DNA of 64,000 nucleotides from Leeia speluncae (GTDB lineage Bacteria; Pseudomonadota; Gammaproteobacteria; Burkholderiales; Leeiaceae): NCBI RefSeq assembly GCF_020564625.1, contig NZ_JAJBZT010000006.1, positions 186,001 to 250,000 of the forward strand, read 5' to 3'. Shown piece by piece: positions 16,608 to 26,800 of this stretch (position 1 is its first letter; each line of letters starts with the position of its first letter). The notes under the pieces were generated by a model. It saw only the letters and a program-made list of their open reading frames with translations, ran no database searches and was not told where the DNA came from. The position numbers and the translations under genes were made by a program.

Positions 16608-18264
16608 AGACCCGCTCCTTGAATGGCTCAATGCCGAGCCTTTGTACAGAATCAATAAAACGCTCGTCGTCTTGACGAAGTGCTAAGTAAGTTTGAATGA
16701 TTTTTTCAATCACCGCAGGTACTTCATCTTGAGCAAATGAAGGGCCAATCACCTTACCTAGGCTTGTAGGTGTACCTTTGGCACTCATCCCTTGGTTGCC
16801 ACCAAGAGAGATTTGGTACCATTCGCTACCATTTTTATCTACACCAAGAATACCAATGTGACCAATGTGGTGATGACCGCAAGAGTTCATACAGCCAGAA
16901 ATATTTAGATCCAGCTCACCAATATCAAACAAGTAATCTAGGTCTTCAAATCGCTGAGCAATGCCTTCTGCAATTGGGATCGATTTCGCATTGGCTAACG
17001 CACAGAAATCACCGCCAGGGCATGCAATCATATTGGTTAACAAACCAATATTTGGATTTGCCAGTTTTAGTTCTTTCGCAGCTTCCCAAAGCGCAAACAA
17101 ATCAGATTGTTTTACGTCGGTCAAAATCAGATTTTGTTCATGCGAAACACGAATTTCACCAAAGCTATACTGGTCGGCAAGATCTGCAACTTTGTCTAGT
17201 TGTGCGTCCGTAATATCGCCAGGTGCAAAACCTAAACCTTTTAGAGAGAAGGTAATAGCTGAATAGCCCGCACGTTTGTGTGGATGCACGTTACGAGAAA
17301 CCCAACGAGCAAAAGCAGGGTTTTCTGCTTTCTTCGCCTCAAAGCTTGCATCGTTACCTGCAAAGCTCTCGTATGGCTTTGGTTGGAAATGTGCATTTAC
17401 ACGATCAAATTCTGCTTGTGGAATACGGCCTGGACCATCTTTTAGGTATTTCCACTCTTCATCCACCATGTCACCAAACGTATCTGGGCCAAGTGCTTTT
17501 ACTAAAATCTTGATACGCGCTTTGTATTTATTATCGCGACGGCCAAAGCGGTTATAAACGCGCAATACAGCATCGCAATACGTCAGTAAGTCAAACCAAG
17601 GCAACCCTTTTTTGATCACAGAGCCAACAATTGGGGTACGACCTAAACCACCGCCGACAATCACATCCGCAAGCACGGTGCCATCTGCCGCAGGGTATAG
17701 CTGAACACCAATGTCGTGTACGTAAATCGCCGCACGGTCACCAGTCGAGCCACTTAAAGCCATTTTAAATTTACGTGGCAAGTAAGCAAACTCAGGGTGG
17801 AAGGTGAACCACTGACGCATAATCTCTGCGTATGGACGAGGATCAATCACTTCATCTGCAGCAACGCCAGCAAACTGATCAGCCGTAAAGTTACGTACGC
17901 AGTTACCAGAAGTTTGAATGGCGTGCATTTGCACGGTAGCCAACTCTTCTAGAATGTCGGGTACTTTTGCCAAATCAGGCCAGTTGTACTGAATGTTTTG
18001 ACGAGTAGTAAAGTGACCATAGCCACGGTCGTAAGTGCGTGCAATGTGCGCAAGCTTACGAACCTGTTTGCTGTTTAATACGCCATAAGGTACCGCGACA
18101 CGAAGCATAGGTGCATGGCGCTGTACGTATAAACCGTTTTGCAAACGTAGTGGGCGGAAGTCATCTTCAGATAACTCTCCTGCCAAATAGCGATTGGTCT
18201 GATCGCGGAATTGACGCACACGATCATCAATTAGCTGCTGGTCAATTTCATCATAGATATACAT
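16591..18264 (-). CDS. cysI: Sulfite/nitrite reductase hemoprotein (siroheme, 4Fe-4S)
   Basis: A 557-residue assimilatory reductase that uses six electrons to reduce sulfite to sulfide for cysteine synthesis. Two ferredoxin-like half domains and two siroheme/Fe-S domains are recognisable: RHAPMLRVAVPYGVL and HFTTRQNIQYNWP at the N-terminus, then the cluster and siroheme cysteines in ACPGGDFCALA and SGCMNSCGHHHIGHIG. Length fits the single-subunit betaproteobacterial form. The partner DUF934 gene overlaps its end. AGGAA lies 7 bp before the ATG. No cysJ flavoprotein gene is in the window. A nitrite reductase role is less likely given the DUF934 partner. Confidence 0.9.
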   Translation of the reverse strand: MYIYDEIDQQLIDDRVRQFRDQTNRYLAGELSEDDFRPLRLQNGLYVQRHAPMLRVAVPYGVLNSKQVRKLAHIARTYDRGYGHFTTRQNIQYNWPDLAKVPDILEELATVQMHAIQTSGNCVRNFTADQFAGVAADEVIDPRPYAEIMRQWFTFHPEFAYLPRKFKMALSGSTGDRAAIYVHDIGVQLYPAADGTVLADVIVGGGLGRTPIVGSVIKKGLPWFDLLTYCDAVLRVYNRFGRRDNKYKARIKILVKALGPDTFGDMVDEEWKYLKDGPGRIPQAEFDRVNAHFQPKPYESFAGNDASFEAKKAENPAFARWVSRNVHPHKRAGYSAITFSLKGLGFAPGDITDAQLDKVADLADQYSFGEIRVSHEQNLILTDVKQSDLFALWEAAKELKLANPNIGLLTNMIACPGGDFCALANAKSIPIAEGIAQRFEDLDYLFDIGELDLNISGCMNSCGHHHIGHIGILGVDKNGSEWYQISLGGNQGMSAKGTPTSLGKVIGPSFAQDEVPAVIEKIIQTYLALRQDDERFIDSVQRLGIEPFKERVYAKAN

Positions 18265-18709
18265 GAATGTTTCCTGTCATTCCTGCCAGTGTTGAAACCC
18301 TCGTATTCATCCCTACTAACTTGTAGCGGTCAGACGAGTGTTTATTAATTCTACAAACGCGCGATTATAGCAAATCACTATGTGCTAAATGTAGAATAAA
18401 TCCTGATAAATATAGATTGTTCAGTTATAAAAGGGCATCTATTTTGGACAGTTGAACGCATTTTACCGGTCTTTCATAGACCAAATTTATTCAACTAACG
18501 ACAAACGGCTTCACATCCCTTTCAGGTGGGCGTAAAATCAAAGAGCGCAGTTATTGGCATACGGTCAATAATAGATAAATTGCCCACTTTAACGATGTCA
18601 TGTCACTGCGTTTGTGCCGTGCCCCATACGATAGCGCATGTTTTCCTACACGCATGCCATCTATTGATAGCGCGGTAATCTCAGTGCCTACATAACAAGG
18701 ATTGCAGCC
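18265..18709. other. Divergent intergenic region between cysI and acnB
   Basis: A 445-bp region carrying the 5' control regions of both divergent genes. I see only weak structure: a small stem GGTCT / AGACC (18468-18482) and the octamer GATAGCGC repeated at 18630 and 18666. No riboswitch, RNA gene or convincing promoter could be read by eye, and no coding region of plausible quality is present. Confidence 0.5.
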
Positions 18710-21301
18710 GTGTTAGAAGCTTACCGTTCACATGTTGCCGAGCGTGCAGCGCTTGGTATTCCTCCTCTTCCTCTTTCTGCTTCTCAAACTGAAGCGTTAG
18801 TAGAATTACTAAAAAATCCAACACCAGGTGAAGAAGACTTCCTGGTAGAGCTAATTACTTTCCGTGTACCACCAGGCGTGGATGATGCTGCAAAAGTAAA
18901 AGCATCTTTCTTAGCTGCTGTTGCAGATGGTGATGTTGCGTCTCCGCTAATTTCTCGTGCAAAAGCAACAGAATTGCTTGGCACCATGTTAGGTGGCTAC
19001 AACGTTAAGCCATTGATCGACCTACTTGCTGATGCAGATGTGGGTGCGGTTGCGGCTGAAGGTTTGAAGAAAACTCTATTGGTATTTGATTACTTCAACG
19101 ACGTAAAAGAACTCGCAGACAAAGGCGTGGCAAATGCGAAAGCCGTGATGCAAAGCTGGGCTGACGCAGAGTGGTTTACTACACGTCCAGAAGTAGAAAA
19201 GAAAATCACTGTTACTGTCTTTAAAGTACCTGGTGAAACCAATACGGATGATTTGTCTCCTGCACCAGATGCTTGGAGCCGTCCAGATATTCCATTGCAC
19301 TACTTGGCAATGTTGAAAAACACCCGTCCAGATGCAGCTTTCAAGCCAGAAGAAGACGGCAAACGTGGCCCAATGCAGTTCATTGATGACCTGAAGAAAA
19401 AAGGTAATCTTGTTGCTTATGTGGGTGACGTGGTTGGTACTGGTTCATCTCGTAAATCTGCAACCAACTCTGTGGTTTGGGCGACTGGTCAAGACATTCC
19501 GTTTGTACCAAACAAGCGTTTTGGTGGTGTCACACTAGGTGGCAAAATCGCTCCGATCTTCTTTAATACACAAGAAGATTCTGGCTCTCTACCAATTGAA
19601 GTAGACGTATCTGGCTTCGAAATGGGCGATGTTATCGACATCTATCCATACGATGGCAAGATCGAAAAGGCTGGTTCAGTAGTAGCAAACTTCCAATTGA
19701 AATCTGAAGTGTTGCTAGATGAAGTTCGTGCAGGTGGCCGTATTAACCTAATCATCGGTCGTGCATTAACAGCAAAAGCGCGTGAAGCACTCGGGTTAGC
19801 CGCTTCTAATGCCTTCCGTTTACCAAAATCACCAGTGGATTCTGGCAAAGGCTTCTCTCTTGCTCAGAAAATGGTCGGTCGTGCCTGTGGTCTTCCAGAA
19901 GGTCAAGGCGTACGTCCAGGTACATACTGTGAACCACGTATGACAACAGTTGGTTCACAAGATACCACTGGCCCAATGACTCGTGACGAATTGAAAGATT
20001 TGGCATGTCTAGGCTTCTCAGCTGATTTGGTAATGCAGTCTTTCTGTCACACTGCTGCGTATCCAAAGCCAGTTGACGTGAAAATGCACAAAGAATTGCC
20101 ATCATTCATCTCTACTCGTGGCGGTGTTGCGCTACGCCCAGGTGATGGTGTGATTCACAGCTGGTTAAACCGTCTATTGTTGCCAGATACAGTGGGTACC
20201 GGTGGTGACTCTCATACTCGCTTCCCAATCGGTATTTCATTCCCTGCAGGTTCTGGCCTGGTGGCTTTTGCTGCTGCAACTGGCGTGATGCCTTTGGATA
20301 TGCCTGAATCAGTGTTGGTTCGTTTCAAAGGTCAAATGCAGCCAGGTATCACTCTGCGTGACCTAGTGAATGCCATTCCACTTTACGCCATCAAGCAAGG
20401 TCTGCTAACTGTTGCTAAAGCGGGTAAGAAAAACATCTTCTCTGGCCGTGTGTTGGAAATTGAAGGTCTGCCAGAACTGAAAATCGAGCAAGCATTCGAA
20501 TTAACCGATGCGTCTGCAGAGCGTTCAGCTGCGGGTTGTACTGTTCGCCTAAACAAAGCGCCAGTTGTTGAATACATGCAATCTAACATCACATTGATGA
20601 AAGTGATGATTGCAGACGGCTACCAAGACGCACGTACGCTAGAGCGCCGCATCGCGAAAATGGAAGAGTGGATTGCTAACGGCGAACTACTACAACCAGA
20701 TGCAGATGCAGAATACGCAGCAGTGATCGACATTGATCTAGCTGAAATCAAAGAGCCAATCGTTGCTTGCCCGAATGACCCAGATGACGTAAAAACCATG
20801 TCTGATGTAGCTGGTACAAAGATTGATGAAGTATTTATCGGTTCTTGTATGACTAACATTGGCCACTTCCGTGCAGCTTCTAAACTGCTAGAAGGTAAAG
20901 CAGATATTCCAGTACGTTTGTGGGTTGCTCCTCCGACCAAAATGGATGCACAGCAGTTGACTGAAGAAGGTCACTACGGTGTATTGGGTCGTGCTGGTGC
21001 ACGTATGGAAATGCCTGGTTGTTCTTTGTGTATGGGTAACCAAGCACAAGTACGTGAAGGCGCAACTGTAATGTCTACTTCTACACGTAACTTCCCTAAC
21101 CGTTTGGGTAAAAACACCAACGTGTTCTTAGGCTCTGCAGAATTGGCAGCGATTTGTTCTAAACTAGGCAAGATTCCTTCTCTGGAAGAGTACCAAGCTA
21201 ACATCGGTATCATTAACGAGAAAGGCGCTGAAGTTTATCGTTACATGAACTTCAATGAAATCAAAGACTATCAAGATGTTGCTGAAACAGTAAAAGCATA
21301 A
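18710..21301 (+). CDS. acnB: Aconitate hydratase B / 2-methylisocitrate dehydratase
   Basis: An 863-residue AcnB, the TCA-cycle aconitase that converts citrate to isocitrate; it can also act on 2-methylisocitrate. The domain order is the swapped AcnB type: an N-terminal HEAT-like domain (residues 1-160), the swivel domain (about 165-370, with [17 protein letters not shown]) and then the catalytic domains. Cluster cysteines are in [10 protein letters not shown] and in [14 protein letters not shown] near the C-terminus; [13 protein letters not shown] is another active-site block. Translation starts with GTG, with AAGGA 8 bp upstream. It is a single-gene unit closed by a strong terminator. Confidence 0.96.
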   Translation: MLEAYRSHVAERAALGIPPLPLSASQTEALVELLKNPTPGEEDFLVELITFRVPPGVDDAAKVKASFLAAVADGDVASPLISRAKATELLGTMLGGYNVKPLIDLLADADVGAVAAEGLKKTLLVFDYFNDVKELADKGVANAKAVMQSWADAEWFTTRPEVEKKITVTVFKVPGETNTDDLSPAPDAWSRPDIPLHYLAMLKNTRPDAAFKPEEDGKRGPMQFIDDLKKKGNLVAYVGDVVGTGSSRKSATNSVVWATGQDIPFVPNKRFGGVTLGGKIAPIFFNTQEDSGSLPIEVDVSGFEMGDVIDIYPYDGKIEKAGSVVANFQLKSEVLLDEVRAGGRINLIIGRALTAKAREALGLAASNAFRLPKSPVDSGKGFSLAQKMVGRACGLPEGQGVRPGTYCEPRMTTVGSQDTTGPMTRDELKDLACLGFSADLVMQSFCHTAAYPKPVDVKMHKELPSFISTRGGVALRPGDGVIHSWLNRLLLPDTVGTGGDSHTRFPIGISFPAGSGLVAFAAATGVMPLDMPESVLVRFKGQMQPGITLRDLVNAIPLYAIKQGLLTVAKAGKKNIFSGRVLEIEGLPELKIEQAFELTDASAERSAAGCTVRLNKAPVVEYMQSNITLMKVMIADGYQDARTLERRIAKMEEWIANGELLQPDADAEYAAVIDIDLAEIKEPIVACPNDPDDVKTMSDVAGTKIDEVFIGSCMTNIGHFRAASKLLEGKADIPVRLWVAPPTKMDAQQLTEEGHYGVLGRAGARMEMPGCSLCMGNQAQVREGATVMSTSTRNFPNRLGKNTNVFLGSAELAAICSKLGKIPSLEEYQANIGIINEKGAEVYRYMNFNEIKDYQDVAETVKA

Positions 21302-21333
21302 TTGCTCTATCTGTATCAGTCGTTAGTCTCAAC

Positions 21334-21367
21334 AAAAAGCCCCGCAAATGCGGGGCTTTTTGTTTTT
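21334..21367 (+). terminator. Rho-independent terminator of acnB
   Basis: Stem AAAAAGCCCCGCA / TGCGGGGCTTTTT with a 2-nt centre, followed by GTTTTTT, 33 bp after the acnB stop codon. Confidence 0.92.
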
Positions 21368-21406
21368 TGCCATTAGACAAATGATTATGCATTTCGAATT
21401 TTTAAT

Positions 21407-21434
21407 TTGATATGTCAATAACATGCGGTAAACT
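21407..21434 (+). promoter_or_regulatory. Candidate promoter of the yfa/mag operon
   Basis: TTGATA (21407-21412) and TAAACT (21429-21434) separated by 16 bp, 45 bp before the first start codon and just after the acnB terminator. Both hexamers are four or five of six matches to the housekeeping consensus. Confidence 0.4.
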
Positions 21435-21478
21435 AGCGTGATGCAATATCAACCGTCTACTCTTTAGGCCAAAAACGT

Positions 21479-23194
21479 ATGGCAATATCTCGAAAAGCAA
21501 AAGTGATTTCTACGTCAGTTGTTCTTCTTGTCGGAAGTGCAATTGCTGTACAAGCTATTTGGCGTCCTTTTTCAGGGTTTGGAACAGTCAACGCTAACCA
21601 ATTGGCGATCGATCTGAGTTCACCTGATATGGTGATTGAAACCAAAGCATTGTCTAAGATTCCATCTGACATGCTTAAAGTGCCACTATTGAAAGATGTG
21701 TTAACGGAAGATTTTGTTTTCTATTACGAGCAAAATGAAAGTCGTCTTTCTATCTCAGGCGCGCTTCGACGAATTGCATTTGAACATAACCTCACTTTTT
21801 CAGAATCCTTACTAAATGAAGTGTTTAATGAGCCCGCAGAAGTCGCTTTATGGCGGGATGAATCAGGCAAACTTAAATATTGGCTATTAAAAGTAAAGCG
21901 AAATAACTGGGCAAAATTATTGCAAGCAGCAGGCAATGTCGCCGTCTCTGACAGTCAGTTAAGACAAGTATCAAGCTTATCTGTAGATGGGGATGATTTA
22001 CCTGTTTTTGCGCTAAATTATGGCTATAACAAGAGCCTGCTATTTGCGGCATCAAGCGATCAGATGCTGGTGCTCTCAGATCCAGGCATGTTGCTAGCTG
22101 CCACTCCTGAAGAGTTGACGGCTTCTTCCACTCAAAAAGTTTCACTAGATAAAGATAAATCTAGCTTCGCATCAGCATACTTAAGCAAGTCGGGCGATGC
22201 GAAAGATCACTATCGTCAATATTTCCACCTCTCCAAAGAGAACCAATCAGACCACCAAATAGCCACTTCAGCTGATTTTCTCTCTTTTGGATATCAATCT
22301 CTATTTTCGGGCTTCGAAGCTGTCAGGTTTGATTTTGGGAAGGGTGGATGGAAATCATCCGTCATGCTCGATCAGACTAAGCTACCGGAAGGTGGTTGGA
22401 ATGCCAGTGCTATTTGGCAATCCTTACCAGCCAATCCCGCACTCTGCAGTAGTTTGCCACTTCACAAAGCAACGGTGAACGATGTCTTTAAAGAATTGAT
22501 GCCAGATGAAACAGAAGAAAATCGAAATGCATTCATCAATGCTTTAAATGGACAAACAGCAGTTTGTTGGTATGCAAAATCCTCAATGGCATCACCGCTA
22601 ATTATTGCCAACTTAAAGTCTGCTAGCGCAGCAAAGCAGAGTGCCCCATTACTTGGACGCGTGTTTGAAAAAATGATTGGTGCTTCTGAAGTAAAAAATG
22701 GAGCAAAGTTTCCGGTCAAAACTCAGAAAATTGGAAGTGCAACTATCTGGCAACGAGTAGTTAGTGCGCGTTATGGTGTCGCGAAAGCAAATAGCTTAGG
22801 TGCAATGTCTAAAAACCTTTCTGCAGCAAGATACTTTCCCGTGGCATTAGCCGTGTCGGGGGACAAAGTAATCTTCTCTCCAGATAGAAAGCTGGTGGAT
22901 GATGTGTTATCAGTGATGTCACATCAATACCCTTCGGCAGCAGATCAAGTAAAACGCGGCGATCAAACCATCGTCATGTCTAGCCCAAAACAATTGGCTC
23001 AGTTATTACAAAATGAAACATTAGCTGGGCTACCGGCTGATCAAGAGCCTGTTTTAAGAGATGTCGCATTACAACGACTCATTCCCAAATTAAAAGTGTT
23101 AGCAAAATACCCATCCTTATCTATTCAACTGAGTGGAACGCCTCATTCTGATGGCTGGGTAGAAACGAACTGGTTATTTAAGAGCGCAAAGTAG
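21479..23194 (+). CDS. yfaA: DUF2138 protein, first gene of the alpha-2-macroglobulin operon (YfaA/MagA-like)
   Basis: A 571-residue protein with a single N-terminal hydrophobic segment (residues 11-27, VISTSVVLLVGSAIAVQ) that should act as signal anchor or uncleaved signal, leaving the rest in the periplasm. Sequence and position agree with DUF2138, the family of E. coli YfaA, always found ahead of DUF1175 and the macroglobulin gene. No catalytic motif is evident. Its function is unknown; the constant gene order suggests it is part of, or needed for, a macroglobulin assembly at the inner membrane. Confidence 0.8.
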   Translation: MAISRKAKVISTSVVLLVGSAIAVQAIWRPFSGFGTVNANQLAIDLSSPDMVIETKALSKIPSDMLKVPLLKDVLTEDFVFYYEQNESRLSISGALRRIAFEHNLTFSESLLNEVFNEPAEVALWRDESGKLKYWLLKVKRNNWAKLLQAAGNVAVSDSQLRQVSSLSVDGDDLPVFALNYGYNKSLLFAASSDQMLVLSDPGMLLAATPEELTASSTQKVSLDKDKSSFASAYLSKSGDAKDHYRQYFHLSKENQSDHQIATSADFLSFGYQSLFSGFEAVRFDFGKGGWKSSVMLDQTKLPEGGWNASAIWQSLPANPALCSSLPLHKATVNDVFKELMPDETEENRNAFINALNGQTAVCWYAKSSMASPLIIANLKSASAAKQSAPLLGRVFEKMIGASEVKNGAKFPVKTQKIGSATIWQRVVSARYGVAKANSLGAMSKNLSAARYFPVALAVSGDKVIFSPDRKLVDDVLSVMSHQYPSAADQVKRGDQTIVMSSPKQLAQLLQNETLAGLPADQEPVLRDVALQRLIPKLKVLAKYPSLSIQLSGTPHSDGWVETNWLFKSAK

Positions 23195-23205
23195 CAGGTT
23201 AAATT

Positions 23206-23865
23206 GTGAATCGACGGCAATTTTGCATGAGTATCCTAGCGGTGGTTACGTTACCAAGCGGAGCGCTGGGGTTAGGTGGCGATGACGTCGGCCGTATTCG
23301 GTTAAACCACCAGCAATCCGTTATTTTCAGACAGTGGATGGTTTTAATCGCCAATGACCAGATTCGTCGTGGTGCATCTCCTCGTTGGGTTCATCGCGAT
23401 TGTGCGGGCTTAGTACGATACGCTGTGCATGAAAGCTTTGCTAATCACTCTTATGCGTGGATTCGGGCAAACGGATTGCAAGATAAACAATTGCCACCTC
23501 CATTGATGCTAGATAAACAGCAAATGGCATTGATGGATGGATGGGTGACGGAGTCAGGGAAAAAAAGTAACTACGTATCCGCTATTTCTCTTATTCAGGG
23601 AAATAGCCGATTTATTAGTAAAAACCTGGCTCAGCTATTACCCGGTGATTTGCTATTTTTCGATCAAGGCGATGATCAACATTTAATGATTTATTTAGGT
23701 GGTAATCATATTGGTTATCACACAGGTAAGACGACCAAGTCAGATACCGGCCTTCGGCTAGTGACAATTCAGGAACTAAGTACATGGAAAGATTCACGCT
23801 GGCAAGTTCTCAACAGCAACCCAAATTTTATAGGCATTTTCAGGCTGTCTTTTCTTACTGCCTAA
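23206..23865 (+). CDS. yfaT: DUF1175 protein with NlpC/P60-like motifs (YfaT/MagB-like)
   Basis: A 219-residue secreted protein. The N-terminus MNRRQFCMSILAVV carries adjacent arginines before a hydrophobic stretch, resembling a Tat signal, with a likely cleavage near ALG (residue 22). The family is DUF1175, as E. coli YfaT. The motif HRDCAGLVRYAV and the later GDLLFFDQGDDQHLMIYLGG look like the cysteine and histidine blocks of NlpC/P60 peptidoglycan peptidases; that similarity is my reading and not an established assignment. It starts with GTG, and its last 82 bp overlap the start of the macroglobulin gene in another frame, implying tight coupling. Confidence 0.78.
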   Translation: MNRRQFCMSILAVVTLPSGALGLGGDDVGRIRLNHQQSVIFRQWMVLIANDQIRRGASPRWVHRDCAGLVRYAVHESFANHSYAWIRANGLQDKQLPPPLMLDKQQMALMDGWVTESGKKSNYVSAISLIQGNSRFISKNLAQLLPGDLLFFDQGDDQHLMIYLGGNHIGYHTGKTTKSDTGLRLVTIQELSTWKDSRWQVLNSNPNFIGIFRLSFLTA

Positions 23866-26800
23866 CCCTGCTCTTAGCGTATCTGGTGTTACTGAAGTCT
23901 GCGTATGCTTTAGACCCGGTTCCTGCAAGTGGTTATGAAACCTTTAAGGGACAACCTTTTTTCCTGCTTTCGGATAGCAGTTTTGGCTCTTCGCAAATTG
24001 CCCAGGTACGTGTAGAAGCGCCTGGCGAAGGGTTTCGTGATTACCTTGAGCAATACGGTGGTGTGGATATTGCTTTGTACCGAGTACCCAAGCCACTAGA
24101 CTTTTTGAAGACACAAAAGAACCTTCACCGTTTGCAACTACAGGGTAATTATGTGGGTGAGGGCTTACCAAATACCTTAAATTTTCTTTGGGATACGTGG
24201 TATAAAAAGTCTCGCCGATCTTGGCAACGTGTGTTTAGTACAGATGTTCGTACAAAAGCAATGGAAGCATTGCCTCAATTAAAAACAGGCCAATACATTA
24301 ACAATCCGACAAAGTTTGAAAATAATCCGCAATATCGTGTATTACCAGGTTTCGAATTAACCAATCATTTTCGCTATCCAATTTGGCAAGCAAAGCAAAT
24401 CGCTCCTCCCAAAGGGTTAACACTAGAAGGTAGTAGTAGTGAGTTTATTCGTCCAAATTCTGGCAATGTATTTGTGCCGCTTGGTAAGTTAAAGCCTGGT
24501 CTTTATGTAGTAGAGGCATACATTGGTGCATATCGTGCTAATACCCTTCTATTTGTGAGTGACGCGATTGGTGTCACTAAAAATGCTGGCCAGCAAATGT
24601 TGGTTTGGACGTCCAATCGCCAGACAGGCGCACCAATGCCAAATAGTACGGTCGTCTGGACCGATGGTGCTGGCGTATTAGCTAGCAGTACTACCGATAA
24701 AGACGGTGTAGCTGAGCTGAAAAAGGCAAGTCCTGAACATACGTACGTGCTTGGGCAAGATGCTGCGGGTGGTGTATTTGTTTCAGAAAACTTTTATTAC
24801 GACAGTGAAATTTATAATACAAAAGTCTATGCCGTCACTGATCGCCCATTGTACCGTCCCGGAGATACCGTCAATTTAAAACTAATGGCAAGAAAATTTA
24901 TTTCTGCTAACCAATCGACATTAGCAGTTTCTGCAAATATTCATATTGAATTGAACGACCCAAATGGCACTCCTGTTGCAGTGAAAGACTTGAAATTTGA
25001 TGCAAAACAGGGAGGCAATACCAGCTTTACATTGCCTGTGAATGCTGCTGCGGGGGGCTATGAGTTACGCATGACAATGGGGGACGATATTTACAGTGCC
25101 GCGTTCCGAGTGGCAGATTACATCAAGCCACATTTTGATATGCATCTGCAAATGGCAAAACCAAGCTATAAAACCGGTGAGCAAATTGATGGATACATTC
25201 ATTTAGCTTATCCAGATGGAAAGCCTGTGTTAGGCGCTCATCTAACGCTAAATGTTCGCGCACAAGCTAGCACAATGGTGGCTGGCGACTTAGGCTATTC
25301 CGGTCAATTCCCAATCAAATTAGAACAGCAAGAGTTAGTGTCTGATAGCGAAGGAAACATCAAAATTTCGCTTCCCGCAGCCAAAGAACCAAGCCGCTAT
25401 ATTCTCACAATGCTTGCATCAGATGACGCCGCCTATCGCGTAAAAATGACGAAAGAGCTGCTAATAGAGCGTGGAGTTAGTCAATATAGTTTAGTAGGAA
25501 CAAAGAACTTTTCCTCCCCTAACGAGCTAGTTGTTTTTAGCATGACTGAGCTAACTAGCAAGGGGGCCGCGCCAGCTACATGGGAAGCGCTCAGACTAGA
25601 ATCTAGAACAATTAAAAGCGGCAAAATTACGATGCCTGCGAAAGGTGCTTTTTCCCTTCGTTTTGCGGAAGCAGGTTCTTATACCATCACCATTCGAGAT
25701 AAAGATGGCAATGTGCTTGGCGCCACCTCACACTGGGTTGCGGGTGATCAATTACAAGTCGTGCCGGGTAGCGTTGAAATTGTTTTTGATAAAGAAACTT
25801 ACCAGCCAGGCCAAACCGCAGAAGCACTTATTACGTTTCCAAATGCGGTGAATAATGCCCTGTTAACGTTAGAGCGCGACCAAGTCGAGCATCATGCCTT
25901 ACTTGCTGGTAGTGATTTAATTAAGATGCAAAAACTGAATGCAAAACAGTGGAAAGCCTTAATTAAAGTAGATCCACAGTTTGCCCCAAACATTACTTTC
26001 TCTGTGCTTTATGTTCAATCCGGAGAAGTAGTTTTTCAGAACGCGGGTATAAAAGTTAGCCAGCCTACAATTGACGTTGCAATCAAGACGGATAAAACCA
26101 CTTATCGCCCAGGTGAGATAGTGAATGTCGATATTGCAACGACTATTAAAGGGCAACCTGTTTCTTCAAATGTCATGTTCGGTGCGGTTGATGAAATGGT
26201 TTATGTGCTACAGCCAGAAATCGCGCCTAATATTTTTGACTTTTTCTATCATCCGCGAAGAAATAACGTTAGAACTACCTCCAGCTTGTCATTTATTAAT
26301 TACGACTTAGCCACCGCGCCATTTCAAGAGCGTCAGAAAAACGCGCAAAACTACAATGAGCGGAGCGTAAAAGTTTTAGAAAGACCGCGAAGGGATGAAA
26401 AGGATACTGCAAGTTGGCAGCCCGCATTGCGTACCGATGCATCTGGTCATGTGAAGTTTTCTTTTGTCATGCCGGATTCATTAACCAGATGGCGAATGAC
26501 AGCTAGAGCCATGAGTGATGATGGCGTTGTTGGCCAGCAGTTGCAGTACATTCTTTCAGATAAGCCAATCTTTGTAAAACTGTCTGGCACAAATAGCTTT
26601 AGGCAAGATGATAAGCCGGTGCTTTCTTGGATTGTCTTTAACCAGACGAGCAAGCAAACGAACGCAAACTTGCAATTTAAAGCACCAATGGGGACTTATA
26701 AGCAAGCGTTAACCTTAAAGCCAGGTGCTAACTTCATCGAAATGCCTGTTGAAAAATTGCAGGCTGGTGACATGAATGCCCAAATTCTACAAGGCTCAAC

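Noticed and set aside
18265-18709. A riboswitch or small RNA between cysI and acnB
   Set aside because: Only weak stems and short repeats are visible; nothing matches a known class.
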